DNA of 49,586 nucleotides. It comes from Alphaproteobacteria bacterium. GTDB lineage: Bacteria > Pseudomonadota > Alphaproteobacteria > Micropepsales > Micropepsaceae. A model generated the notes under the pieces. The model made no database searches, had not been told where the DNA came from, and worked only from the letters and a program-made list of their open reading frames with translations. The translations under genes were made by a program, and so were the position numbers. Each line of letters begins with the position of its first letter. Position 1 is the stretch's first letter. The stretch covers positions 1 to 49,586 of the forward strand of contig JAEUMK010000021.1 in NCBI GenBank assembly GCA_016792565.1, read 5' to 3'. Below are positions 7,229 to 15,768 of the stretch, in pieces.

Positions 7229-8145
7229 GCGCCCTCATCAAGTCGAGCCCCCGCCTCAGCCATCTCGACCGGCTGGAATCGGAAGCGATCCACATCATCC
7301 GTGAGGCTGCGGGCGAGCGCACGCGCCTCGCGCTGCTCTTTTCGGGCGGCAAGGACTCGGCCACCGTTCTTCATCTGGCGCGAAAGGCCTTCTGGCCGGA
7401 AAAGCTGCCTTTCCCCCTGCTGCACGTCGATACCGGGCACAACTTCACCGAGGTGCTGGAATTCCGCGACGCCGAGGCGCGCCGTCATGGCGAGCGGCTG
7501 ATCGTCCGCCAGGTCGAGGACTCGATCGTGCGCGGGACGGTGAAGCTCGCCAAGGCGGAAGCCTCCCGCAACGCGGCGCAGTCGGTGACGCTGCTGGAGG
7601 CGGTCGAGGAGTTCCAGTTCGACGCGCTCATCGGGGGCGCCCGTCGCGACGAGGAAAAGGCCCGCGCCAAGGAACGCATCTTCTCGCACCGCGACGAGTT
7701 CGGCGCCTGGAACCCGAAGGCCCAGCGGCCCGAACTGTGGAGCCTCTACAACGCGCGCATCAATCCGGGCGAGCACATGCGCGTCTTCCCGCTGTCGAAC
7801 TGGACCGAGCGGGATGTGTGGACCTATATCGGCCGCGAGGGCATCGCGCTCCCCTCCCTCTACTTCGCCCATCCGCGCGACGTGGTGCGTCGCGACGGGC
7901 TGCTCGTCCCGGCGACGGCCCTGACCCCGCCGCGCGTCGGCGAGACGGTCGAGCGCGTCTCGGTGCGCTTCCGCACGGTGGGCGACATCACCGGCACCTG
8001 CCCGGTGGAAAGCACCGCCGCGACGGTCGAGGACATCCTGATCGAAACCGAACTCTCCGATCTCAGCGAACGCGGCGCGACCCGCATGGACGACCGCGCC
8101 AACGAGGCCGCCATGGAGCGCCGCAAGCGCGAGGGGTATTTCTGA
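7225..8145 (+). CDS. cysD: Sulfate adenylyltransferase subunit 2 (ATP pyrophosphatase)
   Basis: 306 aa, standard length. The PP-loop SGGKDS (residues 40-45) binds ATP, and PLLHVDTGHNFTEVLEFRD and GGARRDEEKARAKERI are CysD signatures. With CysN it adenylates sulfate to APS. The ATG overlaps the preceding cysH stop (ATGA) and the TGA shares one base with the cysN ATG, which indicates translational coupling and fits the CysDN complex being made in equal amounts. Confidence 0.95.
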   Translation: MSALIKSSPRLSHLDRLESEAIHIIREAAGERTRLALLFSGGKDSATVLHLARKAFWPEKLPFPLLHVDTGHNFTEVLEFRDAEARRHGERLIVRQVEDSIVRGTVKLAKAEASRNAAQSVTLLEAVEEFQFDALIGGARRDEEKARAKERIFSHRDEFGAWNPKAQRPELWSLYNARINPGEHMRVFPLSNWTERDVWTYIGREGIALPSLYFAHPRDVVRRDGLLVPATALTPPRVGETVERVSVRFRTVGDITGTCPVESTAATVEDILIETELSDLSERGATRMDDRANEAAMERRKREGYF

Positions 8146-9434
8146 TGCGCGCCGTCCAACCTCCCGCCGGCGCGTTCGACGGCGAACCGGGCGTCCTGCG
8201 CTTCATCACGGCGGGCAGCGTCGATGACGGCAAGTCGACGCTGATCGGACGGCTGCTGTTCGATTCCAAGGGCCTGCTGCGCGATCAGGTCGCGGCGCTG
8301 ACCACGGCGCGCGGCGCCCAGTCGGCGCTTCAGGACGGCGACATCGACCTCGCGCTCGTCACCGACGGGCTTGAATCGGAACGCGAGCAGGGCATCACCA
8401 TCGATGTCGCCTATCGCTACTTCGCGACGCCGCGCCGCTCCTTCGTCATCGCCGACGCGCCCGGCCACGAGCAGTACACGCGCAACATGGTGACGGCGGC
8501 CAGCAATGCGGAAGTCGCGATCATCCTGATCGACGCCAGCCGCCTCGCCGGCAAGGGCCTGAAGGCGCAGACGCGCCGCCACGCGACCATCGCCGCGCTC
8601 ATGGGCCTGAAAGTCATCGTCGCCGTCAACAAGATGGACCTCACGGGCTGGTCGCGGGCGGTCTTCGAGGAGATCCGCGAGAACTTCGAACGGGTCGCCC
8701 GGACGCTCGCAATCGCCGATCCTGTCTATGTGCCGCTGGCCGCCAAGCATGGCGACAACGTCGCGGCCCGCTCGCCGCATACGCCCTGGTATGAGGGGCC
8801 GCCGCTTCTTGAAATCCTTGAGACCATCGAAGCGGCGCGGGGTGTCAGCGCGGCATTCCGCCTGCCGGTGCAGCGTGTGCTGCGCATGGCGAACGGCGCG
8901 CGGGCCTATGCGGGCCGGGTCGAGTCCGGCGTGGTGAAGCCGGGCGACGAGGTCGTCGCCATGCCGTCCGGCCAGAGCGCGGTCGTCGAATCCATCCGCA
9001 CCTATGACGGCAGCCGCGCCGACGCCGCTGAAGGCCAGTCGGTCAGCATTGTCCTCGACCGCGATCTCGATCTGGGGCGCGGCGATACGCTGACCTCGCA
9101 GGATGCGCAGGCGGTCAAGTCCGTTACGGCGGATCTGTGCTGGCTGGACGAGGCGCCCTGGGAAAAGGGACGGCGCTACCTGCTCCGCCAGGCGACGCGC
9201 ACCACCCAGGCGCTGATCGAGTCCATCGTCTTCGTGCGCGAGATGACGGAGCTTGCCGAGGTGAGCGAAGCGAGCGGGCTGAAGCTCAACGACATCGCCT
9301 CGGTCCGCATCAAGACCCGCGACGCGATTCTCGGCGATCTCTATGGCGCGCGGCCGGCGACCGGCGCCTTCGTGCTGATCGATCCGGTCTCCAACCAGAC
9401 GGCGGCTGCCGGCATGATCCGCGAGGCGGCGTGA
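8145..9434 (+). CDS. cysN: Sulfate adenylyltransferase subunit 1 (GTPase)
   Basis: 429 aa translation-factor-like GTPase that drives APS synthesis with CysD. The P-loop GSVDDGKSTLIGRLLFDSK starts at residue 24. EREQGITIDVAYRYF is the switch I segment, DAPGHEQYTRNM the G3 motif and NKMD the G4 motif, followed by beta-barrel domains. In many alphaproteobacteria CysN is fused to an APS kinase (NodQ/CysNC); here it ends after the barrel domains with no kinase. This agrees with the APS-type reductase encoded upstream. One-base overlaps link it to cysD and to the following methyltransferase gene. Confidence 0.95.
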   Translation: MRAVQPPAGAFDGEPGVLRFITAGSVDDGKSTLIGRLLFDSKGLLRDQVAALTTARGAQSALQDGDIDLALVTDGLESEREQGITIDVAYRYFATPRRSFVIADAPGHEQYTRNMVTAASNAEVAIILIDASRLAGKGLKAQTRRHATIAALMGLKVIVAVNKMDLTGWSRAVFEEIRENFERVARTLAIADPVYVPLAAKHGDNVAARSPHTPWYEGPPLLEILETIEAARGVSAAFRLPVQRVLRMANGARAYAGRVESGVVKPGDEVVAMPSGQSAVVESIRTYDGSRADAAEGQSVSIVLDRDLDLGRGDTLTSQDAQAVKSVTADLCWLDEAPWEKGRRYLLRQATRTTQALIESIVFVREMTELAEVSEASGLKLNDIASVRIKTRDAILGDLYGARPATGAFVLIDPVSNQTAAAGMIREAA

Positions 9435-10195
9435 TGACCGGGACTGTCTATCTCGTCGGCGCGGGGCCGGGCGCGGCCGATCTGCTGACGCTGCGGGCGG
9501 CGCGCCTGCTCGCCGAGGCGGATCTCGTGCTCCACGATGCGCTGGTGACGGACGAGGTGCTGGCCCTGGCGCCTCGGGCCCGAAGGCTTGCGGTGGGCAA
9601 GCGCGCGGGCCGTCCCTCTACCGATCAGGCGGTCATCAACCGCCTTCTGGTGCGTGCGGCGCGTCATCACCGCGTCATCGTCCGGCTCAAGGGCGGCGAT
9701 CCGATGCTGTTCGGACGGGCGCAGGAGGAGATTGACGCGCTGCGCGCCGCCGGCGTTCCCCATGAGGTCGTGCCGGGCGTCAGCGCCGGGTTCGCTGCCG
9801 CCGCCGAGATCGCGCAGTCGCTCACCCATCGCCGCCTGTCGCGCTCGGTCGCCTTCGTGACGCCCGCCTTGGCGCGCGGGGCAGAGGCCGACGACAGCTG
9901 GGCCGATGCCGCCGCCGCTGCCGACACGGCGGTTGTCTATATGGGCAAGGCGGAAGCCGTACGCATTCGCGATGCGCTCATCGCGCGCGGGGTTCCGGCG
10001 CGACGCCCGGCGGTTCTGGTCGAGGGCGCATCGCGCGGCGGCATCGTCGCGGGCGGATCGCTCGGATCGCTGGAGGCGCTCGCCGGGCGCGCCGGCGACG
10101 GCCCGGCGCTGCTGCTCATCGGCGAGGCCTTCGCCCGCGCCGCGGCGGACCATGCGGCGGCGGCGGACGAGGGCGATGCGGCACGGAGCGCCTGA
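9434..10195 (+). CDS. cobA: Uroporphyrinogen-III C-methyltransferase (SUMT)
   Basis: 253 aa, equivalent to the C-terminal half of E. coli CysG. TVYLVGAGPGAADLLTLRAA (residues 4-23), VGKRAGRPSTDQAVIN and VRLKGGDPMLFGR are the three SUMT signatures that bind S-adenosylmethionine and uroporphyrinogen III. It makes precorrin-2, the first step toward siroheme, the cofactor of CysI at the head of the operon. The ATG overlaps the cysN stop (TGATG). A role in cobalamin synthesis is possible, but no cobalamin genes are nearby. Confidence 0.93.
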   Translation: MTGTVYLVGAGPGAADLLTLRAARLLAEADLVLHDALVTDEVLALAPRARRLAVGKRAGRPSTDQAVINRLLVRAARHHRVIVRLKGGDPMLFGRAQEEIDALRAAGVPHEVVPGVSAGFAAAAEIAQSLTHRRLSRSVAFVTPALARGAEADDSWADAAAAADTAVVYMGKAEAVRIRDALIARGVPARRPAVLVEGASRGGIVAGGSLGSLEALAGRAGDGPALLLIGEAFARAAADHAAAADEGDAARSA

Positions 10196-10198
10196 GCC

Positions 10199-10753
10199 AT
10201 GATCCCGATCATGCTGGACGCCGCGCGGCTCAGGGTCGGCCTTGCCGGGCGCGGCGCGCTCGCGGTGCGCCGGCTCGAATGGTTCCGCCGTCTGGGCGCC
10301 GCGCCGGAACTCTTCTCCGACGCGCCGGGCGGCGAACTGATCGCTGTGGCGGGCGACATGCTCATCCCCCGCCTGCCGGACGCGGGCGATCTCGCCGCGC
10401 TCGATCTCCTGTGGATCGCCGACATCGACCCGCGCGCCGCCGCCGATCTCTACGGGCTCGCCCGGGCCGCCAAGGCGCTCGTCAATGTCGAGGACGATCT
10501 TCCGCTGTGCGATTTCCACACCCCGTCGGTGGTGACGCGGGGCGCGCTGGTGATCGCCGCCGGCACCGGCGGCGGCAGCCCGGCGCTCGCCGCGATCGTG
10601 CGCGAACGGCTTGAGGAGGCGTTCCCCGCCGCCTGGGGCCCGGCGCTCGACGACATCGCCGCGGCGCGCCGCCAGATGCGCTCGGCGGGCGCCGCGCCGG
10701 CCGAGATCGCGGCCGATGCGCGCAGGCGGCTCGCCGAAACCAAGCTGATCTGA
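10199..10753 (+). CDS. Precorrin-2 dehydrogenase / siroheme synthase N-terminal domain protein
   Basis: 184 aa, similar to the N-terminal part of CysG. A glycine-rich NAD-binding turn (GLAGRGALAVRRLEWF, about 14-29) departs from the usual GGGxVALRK form but keeps the pattern. ALVNVEDDLPLCDFHTPS (about 93-110) contains the conserved aspartates used for dehydrogenation and metal chelation. TRGALVIAAGTGGGSPALA follows as expected. It should oxidise precorrin-2 to sirohydrochlorin and possibly insert iron. It lies three bases behind the SUMT gene and ends the operon, so the two CysG halves are split and in reverse order. It is slightly shorter than typical stand-alone versions. Confidence 0.85.
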   Translation: MIPIMLDAARLRVGLAGRGALAVRRLEWFRRLGAAPELFSDAPGGELIAVAGDMLIPRLPDAGDLAALDLLWIADIDPRAAADLYGLARAAKALVNVEDDLPLCDFHTPSVVTRGALVIAAGTGGGSPALAAIVRERLEEAFPAAWGPALDDIAAARRQMRSAGAAPAEIAADARRRLAETKLI

Positions 10754-10783
10754 CAGGCTGCCGTCCATCAAGGGAGAAGCCGC

Positions 10784-11746
10784 ATGAAAGCCGCCGTCTA
10801 CTACGAGACCGGGGCGCCCGACGTCTTCAAATACGAGGACGTGCCGGACCCGCATCTCTTTCCCCAGGGCGTGCTCATCCGCGTCGAGGCCGTGTCCATC
10901 GAGGGCGGCGACACGCTCAACCGCGGCGGCGGCGCGATGGCGGGCCGGCCGCACATCGTCGGCTATCAGGCGGCGGGCACGATCCTCGAAGTCGGCAGCG
11001 AGGTCGGCGATCTGAAGCCCGGCCAGCGGGTCGTCACCGTCAACGCCTTCGGCAGCCACGCCGAACTGCGCGTCGTGGCGGCGCGTACCGCCTGGCCGGT
11101 GCCGGACGGCATGGACATCAGGATCGCCGCGGCCATCCCCGTGCCCTTCGGTACGGCGCACGAATGCCTCTTCGAGTTCGGCCGCCTGAAGGCCGGCGAG
11201 ACGGTGCTGGTCCAGGCCGGCGCCAGCGCCGTCGGCATCGCCGCGATCCAGCTCGCCAAGCAGGCCGGCGCGACGGTGATCGCGACGGCCTCCAGCGAGG
11301 CGCGGCTGGCGAAGCTGACGCCGCTCGGCCTCGACCACGGCATCGACTATGCCCGCGCCGACGTGGCGCAGGAGATCATGCGCCTGACCGGCAACAAGGG
11401 CGTCGACCTGGTGGTCGATCCGGTCGGCGGCGCGACGCTGCCGTCCTCGCTCGCCTCGCTCGCCTATCGCGGCCGCATCTCGCTTGTCGGCAATGCCGGG
11501 CGCGAGCCGCAGAAGGTCGACGTCAGCTCGCTGATGCCCGGCAACCGCTCGCTCACCGGCGTCTTCCTCGGCGCCGAGATCGCGACCGATCGCGTGCACG
11601 ACAACATCCAGCGCCTCATCGGCGAGGTCGCCGCCGGACGGCTGAGCGTGCTGATCGACTCGACCTATCCGCTCAGCGAGGCGGCGGCCGCCCACGCCTA
11701 TATCGAAAGCCGCAAGGCGGTCGGCCGGGTTCTGCTGATCCCTTAA
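10784..11746 (+). CDS. Quinone oxidoreductase-like MDR dehydrogenase
   Basis: 320 aa medium-chain dehydrogenase/reductase. The N-terminal GroES-like domain has MKAAVYYETGAPDVFKYEDV. The nucleotide-binding motif is VQAGASAVGIAAIQLAKQAG, and no zinc-ligand cysteines are seen. It probably reduces quinones or alpha,beta-unsaturated carbonyls with NAD(P)H. It stands 30 bases behind the siroheme gene with its own AGGGAG ribosome site. Co-transcription with the sulfur operon is possible, but no functional link is apparent. It is a different subfamily from the MDR gene at 942. Confidence 0.87.
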   Translation: MKAAVYYETGAPDVFKYEDVPDPHLFPQGVLIRVEAVSIEGGDTLNRGGGAMAGRPHIVGYQAAGTILEVGSEVGDLKPGQRVVTVNAFGSHAELRVVAARTAWPVPDGMDIRIAAAIPVPFGTAHECLFEFGRLKAGETVLVQAGASAVGIAAIQLAKQAGATVIATASSEARLAKLTPLGLDHGIDYARADVAQEIMRLTGNKGVDLVVDPVGGATLPSSLASLAYRGRISLVGNAGREPQKVDVSSLMPGNRSLTGVFLGAEIATDRVHDNIQRLIGEVAAGRLSVLIDSTYPLSEAAAAHAYIESRKAVGRVLLIP

Positions 11747-11765
11747 GGCCGCCCGCCCGCCGCCC

Positions 11766-13256
11766 TCACTCGGGCAGGCGAACCGGACGCATCATGGCCA
11801 TCGCGCCGATCTCGCCATTGGCGTGGGCGGCGGGACGGTAGGGCTCGGTCGGCATCGCCGGACGGCTCGCGCCGCCCTGGCTTTGGCCGCGATGCGGCTG
11901 GCCGCCGCGGCGCTCGTCGCTGCGCCCGCCATGCGGCTTGCCGTGCCCCTGGGCGGGCTTGCCGTGGCCGCCCGGCTTGCCGGACCTGGCGTGCTGCGGC
12001 CGGGCGCCGCCCGGCTTGCCCTGGGCGGGACGCTGGCCGGCGCCGCCGCGCGGCTGCTGGCGGCGCAGCTCGTGCGGCTTCAGCGTGACGCTTTCCGGCG
12101 CGACGAGGTTCGCCGAATTGGCGACGATCTGGCCGCGGCGGTCGACGGCGTCGATCTTGATGCGGATCAGGCGCTCGATGTCGCGCAGGAAGGCGCGTTC
12201 CTCGTTGTCGCAATAGGAGATCGCGATGCCCGAGGCGCCGGCCCGCGCGGTGCGGCCGATGCGGTGGACGTAGGATTCGGGAATGTTCGGCAGGTGGTAG
12301 TTGATGACGTGGCTGACCGCGTCGATGTCGATGCCGCGGGCCGCGATGTCGGTGGCGACCAGCACCTTGATCTCGCCCTTCTTGAACGAGGCGAGGGCGC
12401 GTTCGCGGTTCGACTGGCTCTTGTTGCCGTGGATGGCGGCGGCGGCGATGCCCTGCTGCTCCAGATAGCGCACGACCTTGTCCGCGCCGTGCTTGGTGCG
12501 GGTGAAGACGAGGCTGCGGGTCATCTCGGGGCTGCGCAGCGCCTCGGCGAGGGCGGCGTTCTTTTCGGCCGGGTTCATGAACTCGACGCGCTGGCGGATC
12601 AGCTCGACCGTGGTGGCGACCGGCGTCACCGCGACGCGCACCGGATCGGTCAGCAGCTCGGCCGCGAGCTTGCCGATCTCGTCGGGCATGGTGGCCGAGA
12701 AGAACAGGCTCTGGCGCTTGCGCGGCAGGCCGGCGACCAGCTTGCGGATGTCGCGGATGAAGCCCATGTCGAGCATCTGGTCGGCCTCGTCGAGGACGAA
12801 GATCTCGGTGTGGTCGAAGCGGATATTGCCTTCGCGCATGTGGTCGAGCAGGCGGCCGGGCGTGGCGACCAGGATGTCGACGCCGGCGCGCAGGGCGCGG
12901 GCCTGCGGCACGTGGCCGACGCCGCCGAAGACGGTGAGGACGCTCATCTTCAGATTGCGGCCATAGGTGCGGAAGCTCTCGGCGATCTGGGTCGCCAGCT
13001 CGCGCGTCGGCGAAAGGATGAGGGCGCGGCAGGTCATCGGCTTGCGATTGGGGACATGGGCCGCCAGGCGCTGCAGCATCGGCAGCGCGAAGGCGGCGGT
13101 CTTGCCGGTGCCGGTCTGGGCGATGCCGAGCAGGTCCTTGCCGGCGAGAACATGGGGAATGGCCTGCGCCTGGATCGGCGTCGGCGTCACATAGCCTTCC
13201 GCGTCGAGCGCCTGGAGAAGGGGGGCTTCGAGCTTGAGGTCGGTAAAGGTGGTCAC
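11766..13256 (-). CDS. rhlE: DEAD-box RNA helicase, RhlE type
   Basis: 496 aa with a GTG start. All helicase motifs are present: Q motif TPTPIQAQAI, motif I AQTGTGKT (47-54), Ia PTRELA, DEAD (157-160), SAT (188-190), ARGID and HRIGRTARAG (331-340). The C-terminal tail from about 395 is rich in Arg, Gly, Gln, Lys, Pro and His, typical of RNA-contacting RhlE tails. It unwinds short RNA duplexes in ribosome assembly or RNA decay, often in the cold. The frame is open to 13490, but the extension overlaps a promoter and is not protein-like, so GTG at 13256 before TTFTDLKLEAP is chosen. An out-of-frame five-codon ORF (ATGAAAGTGCCCACGTGA) ends on this GTG. Confidence 0.9.
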   Translation of the reverse strand: MTTFTDLKLEAPLLQALDAEGYVTPTPIQAQAIPHVLAGKDLLGIAQTGTGKTAAFALPMLQRLAAHVPNRKPMTCRALILSPTRELATQIAESFRTYGRNLKMSVLTVFGGVGHVPQARALRAGVDILVATPGRLLDHMREGNIRFDHTEIFVLDEADQMLDMGFIRDIRKLVAGLPRKRQSLFFSATMPDEIGKLAAELLTDPVRVAVTPVATTVELIRQRVEFMNPAEKNAALAEALRSPEMTRSLVFTRTKHGADKVVRYLEQQGIAAAAIHGNKSQSNRERALASFKKGEIKVLVATDIAARGIDIDAVSHVINYHLPNIPESYVHRIGRTARAGASGIAISYCDNEERAFLRDIERLIRIKIDAVDRRGQIVANSANLVAPESVTLKPHELRRQQPRGGAGQRPAQGKPGGARPQHARSGKPGGHGKPAQGHGKPHGGRSDERRGGQPHRGQSQGGASRPAMPTEPYRPAAHANGEIGAMAMMRPVRLPE

Positions 13257-13461
13257 GTGGGCACTTTCATATGCGTGCCGGCGCGCCCGGGCATCGGCCT
13301 GGCGCGGAACGGCGGGGGGTGGCGAACGCCCCGCGTAAACTTGGGAGTTCAGGTGTTGGGATGGGCTGCCCCGCCGCCGGCGCCAGAACTTCGATGACGA
13401 AGCTGAGGCTGCCTTTACGCGAGAGGTCGAGGCGCGCGGCCGGAACGCCCGGCCATGCGGT

Positions 13462-13490
13462 CTTATACGCTTTCGCATTTGCGAAAGCAA
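13462..13490 (-). promoter_or_regulatory. Promoter of rhlE
   Basis: On the minus strand TTGCTT (13490-13485), a 17-base spacer and TATAAG (13467-13462). The predicted start near 13455 leaves a leader of about 200 bases before the GTG at 13256, unusual for this compact window and reminiscent of cold-regulated helicase mRNAs. Besides this leader, 13257-13530 holds no gene. Confidence 0.6.
13469..13488. promoter_or_regulatory. Perfect palindrome inside the rhlE promoter spacer
   Basis: Arms GCTTTCGCA (13469-13477) and TGCGAAAGC (13480-13488) with a 2-base centre. It fills the -35/-10 spacer, so a bound dimer would occlude RNA polymerase. Candidate operator; it lacks the T-run and loop expected of a terminator. 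Confidence 0.55.
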
Positions 13491-13530
13491 GCCGATGCGG
13501 ACATTTTTCCCAAACCTGGAAAACGGCCAG

Positions 13531-15768
13531 CTACGGCGCCGCCTCGACGACGATGGCGACGGCGCCGCGCAGGACGCTTTCGTCCTCGTTGAAGAACGCC
13601 CGGATCTCGTAGGCGCCGGGGGCGCCAGGGGCCTTCAGCTCGGCGCGTCCCGCCGTCTCGCCCTTGGTGTAGGCATAGGAGACGTACTGGCCGTAGCGCG
13701 ACCCGGCCGCCGCGACGGCGACATAGTCGACCTCGGAACCCGACATGCCGGAGAAGGCGATGGCGATCGTCTCGCCCGGCGCGAAGCTGGTCTTCTCCAG
13801 CGTCAGCGTCGCCATCGCGGCGTCCGGCGGGGCGGCGATGGAGAGCGGAACGGCGGCGGCAACCTTCGAACCGATGACGGCGCGCACTTCATACGCGCCG
13901 GGTTCGGGCGGCAGTTTCAGTTCGACCAGCCCGGCGCTTTCCCGTCCGGTGTCGGCATAGACCACATAAGCCGACTCCGGCGCGCCTGCGGGGGCCAGAT
14001 AGACATAGTCGCCGCCGTCGCCGGGAAACCCGGCGAAACGCACGGCGATCTTCTCGTTGGCGACGGCGCTCGCCGCGGCGAGCGCCAGCGCCGGTCCCGC
14101 GGCGCCGTCGATCTCCGGCGGCAGGTCGGGACCGCGCACGGTGAAGGCGATGCGGGCGCGCATCCGCCGTTCGCCGTTGAACCAGGCGCGCACCTCATAA
14201 TCGCCCGGCTCGTCGGGGGCCTTCAGCGTCAGCGATCCCTCGGCGGCGCCGCCGCTCGGCTGGTAGATGCGGCCATAGTCGCCGGGATCGGCCCCCTTGG
14301 GGGCGATCGAGATGACGTCGCCCGGCGTTCCGGCCATGGCGGCGAAGGCGATCCTGATCTCCTCGCCCGGCTTGAAGCTGTCACGCTCCAGGGTCAGCCG
14401 CGCGGCGGCGAGCGCGATGCGGAACTCGGCGACGGCGACCGGTTCGCGGCCCTCGCCGACCAGGCGGACTTCATAGACGCCCGGCTCGATGAAGGGATAA
14501 AGCTCCAGATCGGCCGCCCCTTCGGCGCTCGCCACCTCCGGTGCCGACCGCGCCACCGAAGCGCCGGCGTCACCGTCGGAGGCCGGCGCGACCCGCAGTT
14601 CCAGATAGCCGCCCGGCGTCACGCCGCGCCAGGTCACCTTGATCGTGTCGGTTTCGGCATAGACGTCGAAATCGGTTTCCAGCGCGGGCGCGGCCAGCAG
14701 CGCCTCCGCCTCGCCCCGCCAGGCGCCATCCGGGAAGGCCTCCAGATACGCGGCCGCGCCTTCGCCGCCAGCGTCCTCCACGGCGCGCCAGGCGGCGATG
14801 TCGTCGGACGCCGCGCCCTCCTTGGGCACGAACGCGCCGCCGCCATACCAGATCGCGGCGTCGCCGGTCGGCGCGGGCGGCGGCGGTTCGGCGGGACGGT
14901 CCGGCAAGGGCAGAGGCTCGCCCGGCAGGCGCTGGATGGCGAAGCCGGTGGCGGCGAGGGCGTAGTCCTCATAGACGAAGGCGACGATCGCCGGGCTGCC
15001 CGAGGCGGCGTCCGCTTCCGTCAGGACGACGGCCCCGACCGCGCCGAGGCTGGCATTGCGCTCCGCCCAGGGCTTCAGGAGCTCGCCATAGTCGGCGCCG
15101 AAACGCGCCTCGATCTCGCCCATGCCGACGGCCTTGGCGTTCGCTTGCGCCTCGAAGGCGGCGAGAAGCTCGGCGACCGGCGGCGCGGCGATGAAGACAT
15201 AGGCGCCGTTGTTGCGCATCCGCTGGAAATGCAGGAAGCGCGTTCCCGCTGGCCAGGTCGCGATCCCCATGGCGGCGGGATCGAAAGGCAGCGGATCGGG
15301 GTCGAAGGCGCTTCCCGAGGGCATCGGCTGGGCGCGGCCGGCGAGTTCCTGCGCGGCGGCGTCGGGAACCAGCTTCAAGGCGCCGGTCGCGGCGCGGCGC
15401 ACGCCGGGCACGTCGCTCAGCAAGGCCTCGCGCAGGACCGGCAGGTCTTCTGCGGCCGGTCCCAGCCGGGCCAGGGCATAGATCGCGGCGGCCTGGATCT
15501 CGCCCTTGGGGAACGCCGCCATCTCGCGGAGCAGCGGCGCGCTCTCCGCATAGGTCGACTCGTAGCCGAGGAAGCTCAGCGCCTCGACGGTCGAGGGCAG
15601 GACGGACCTCAGCGCGATCCGGCAGGCCGCGCCTTCGGGCTCGCTCTCGCAGGCGGCGACCGCCTCGGCCATGCGCGCCGGATAGTCCCGCAGCGAGAAC
15701 GCTTCGGGTTCCTGCGCAGCGGCGGGGAGCGCGGCGAGCAATGCCACGAGGGCCAGGGGGCGGATCAT
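13531..15768 (-). CDS. Exported protein with HEAT-like region and four tandem Ig-like repeats
   Basis: 745 aa of unknown function. The start has a Sec signal (MIRPLALVALLAALPAAAQ) and a GGAGG site six bases upstream. Residues about 85-145 look like HEAT repeats (alternating short helices, IQAAAIYALARLG). A central region (about 165-345) is unassigned. The C-terminal half has four related units of about 90 residues at about 362-452 (degenerate), 456-545, 558-645 and 652-742. Each carries the pattern SFxPGExIxIxF, then GDxVxIAPxG, and ends in PGxYEVRAxF. Such beta-sandwich units are met in periplasmic VWA and related proteins and suggest protein binding in the envelope. Its ATG overlaps the stop of the upstream exported protein (ATGA), so the two are probably made together. 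Confidence 0.75.
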   Translation of the reverse strand: MIRPLALVALLAALPAAAQEPEAFSLRDYPARMAEAVAACESEPEGAACRIALRSVLPSTVEALSFLGYESTYAESAPLLREMAAFPKGEIQAAAIYALARLGPAAEDLPVLREALLSDVPGVRRAATGALKLVPDAAAQELAGRAQPMPSGSAFDPDPLPFDPAAMGIATWPAGTRFLHFQRMRNNGAYVFIAAPPVAELLAAFEAQANAKAVGMGEIEARFGADYGELLKPWAERNASLGAVGAVVLTEADAASGSPAIVAFVYEDYALAATGFAIQRLPGEPLPLPDRPAEPPPPAPTGDAAIWYGGGAFVPKEGAASDDIAAWRAVEDAGGEGAAAYLEAFPDGAWRGEAEALLAAPALETDFDVYAETDTIKVTWRGVTPGGYLELRVAPASDGDAGASVARSAPEVASAEGAADLELYPFIEPGVYEVRLVGEGREPVAVAEFRIALAAARLTLERDSFKPGEEIRIAFAAMAGTPGDVISIAPKGADPGDYGRIYQPSGGAAEGSLTLKAPDEPGDYEVRAWFNGERRMRARIAFTVRGPDLPPEIDGAAGPALALAAASAVANEKIAVRFAGFPGDGGDYVYLAPAGAPESAYVVYADTGRESAGLVELKLPPEPGAYEVRAVIGSKVAAAVPLSIAAPPDAAMATLTLEKTSFAPGETIAIAFSGMSGSEVDYVAVAAAGSRYGQYVSYAYTKGETAGRAELKAPGAPGAYEIRAFFNEDESVLRGAVAIVVEAAP

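Noticed and set aside
9341-11695. 784-codon minus-strand frame
   Set aside because: Covers the siroheme genes and an MDR gene in antisense; no recognisable domain.
13469-13488. Palindrome read as a terminator of the 745-aa protein gene
   Set aside because: Two-base centre cannot form an RNA loop without losing pairs, no T-run, and it sits exactly in a promoter spacer.
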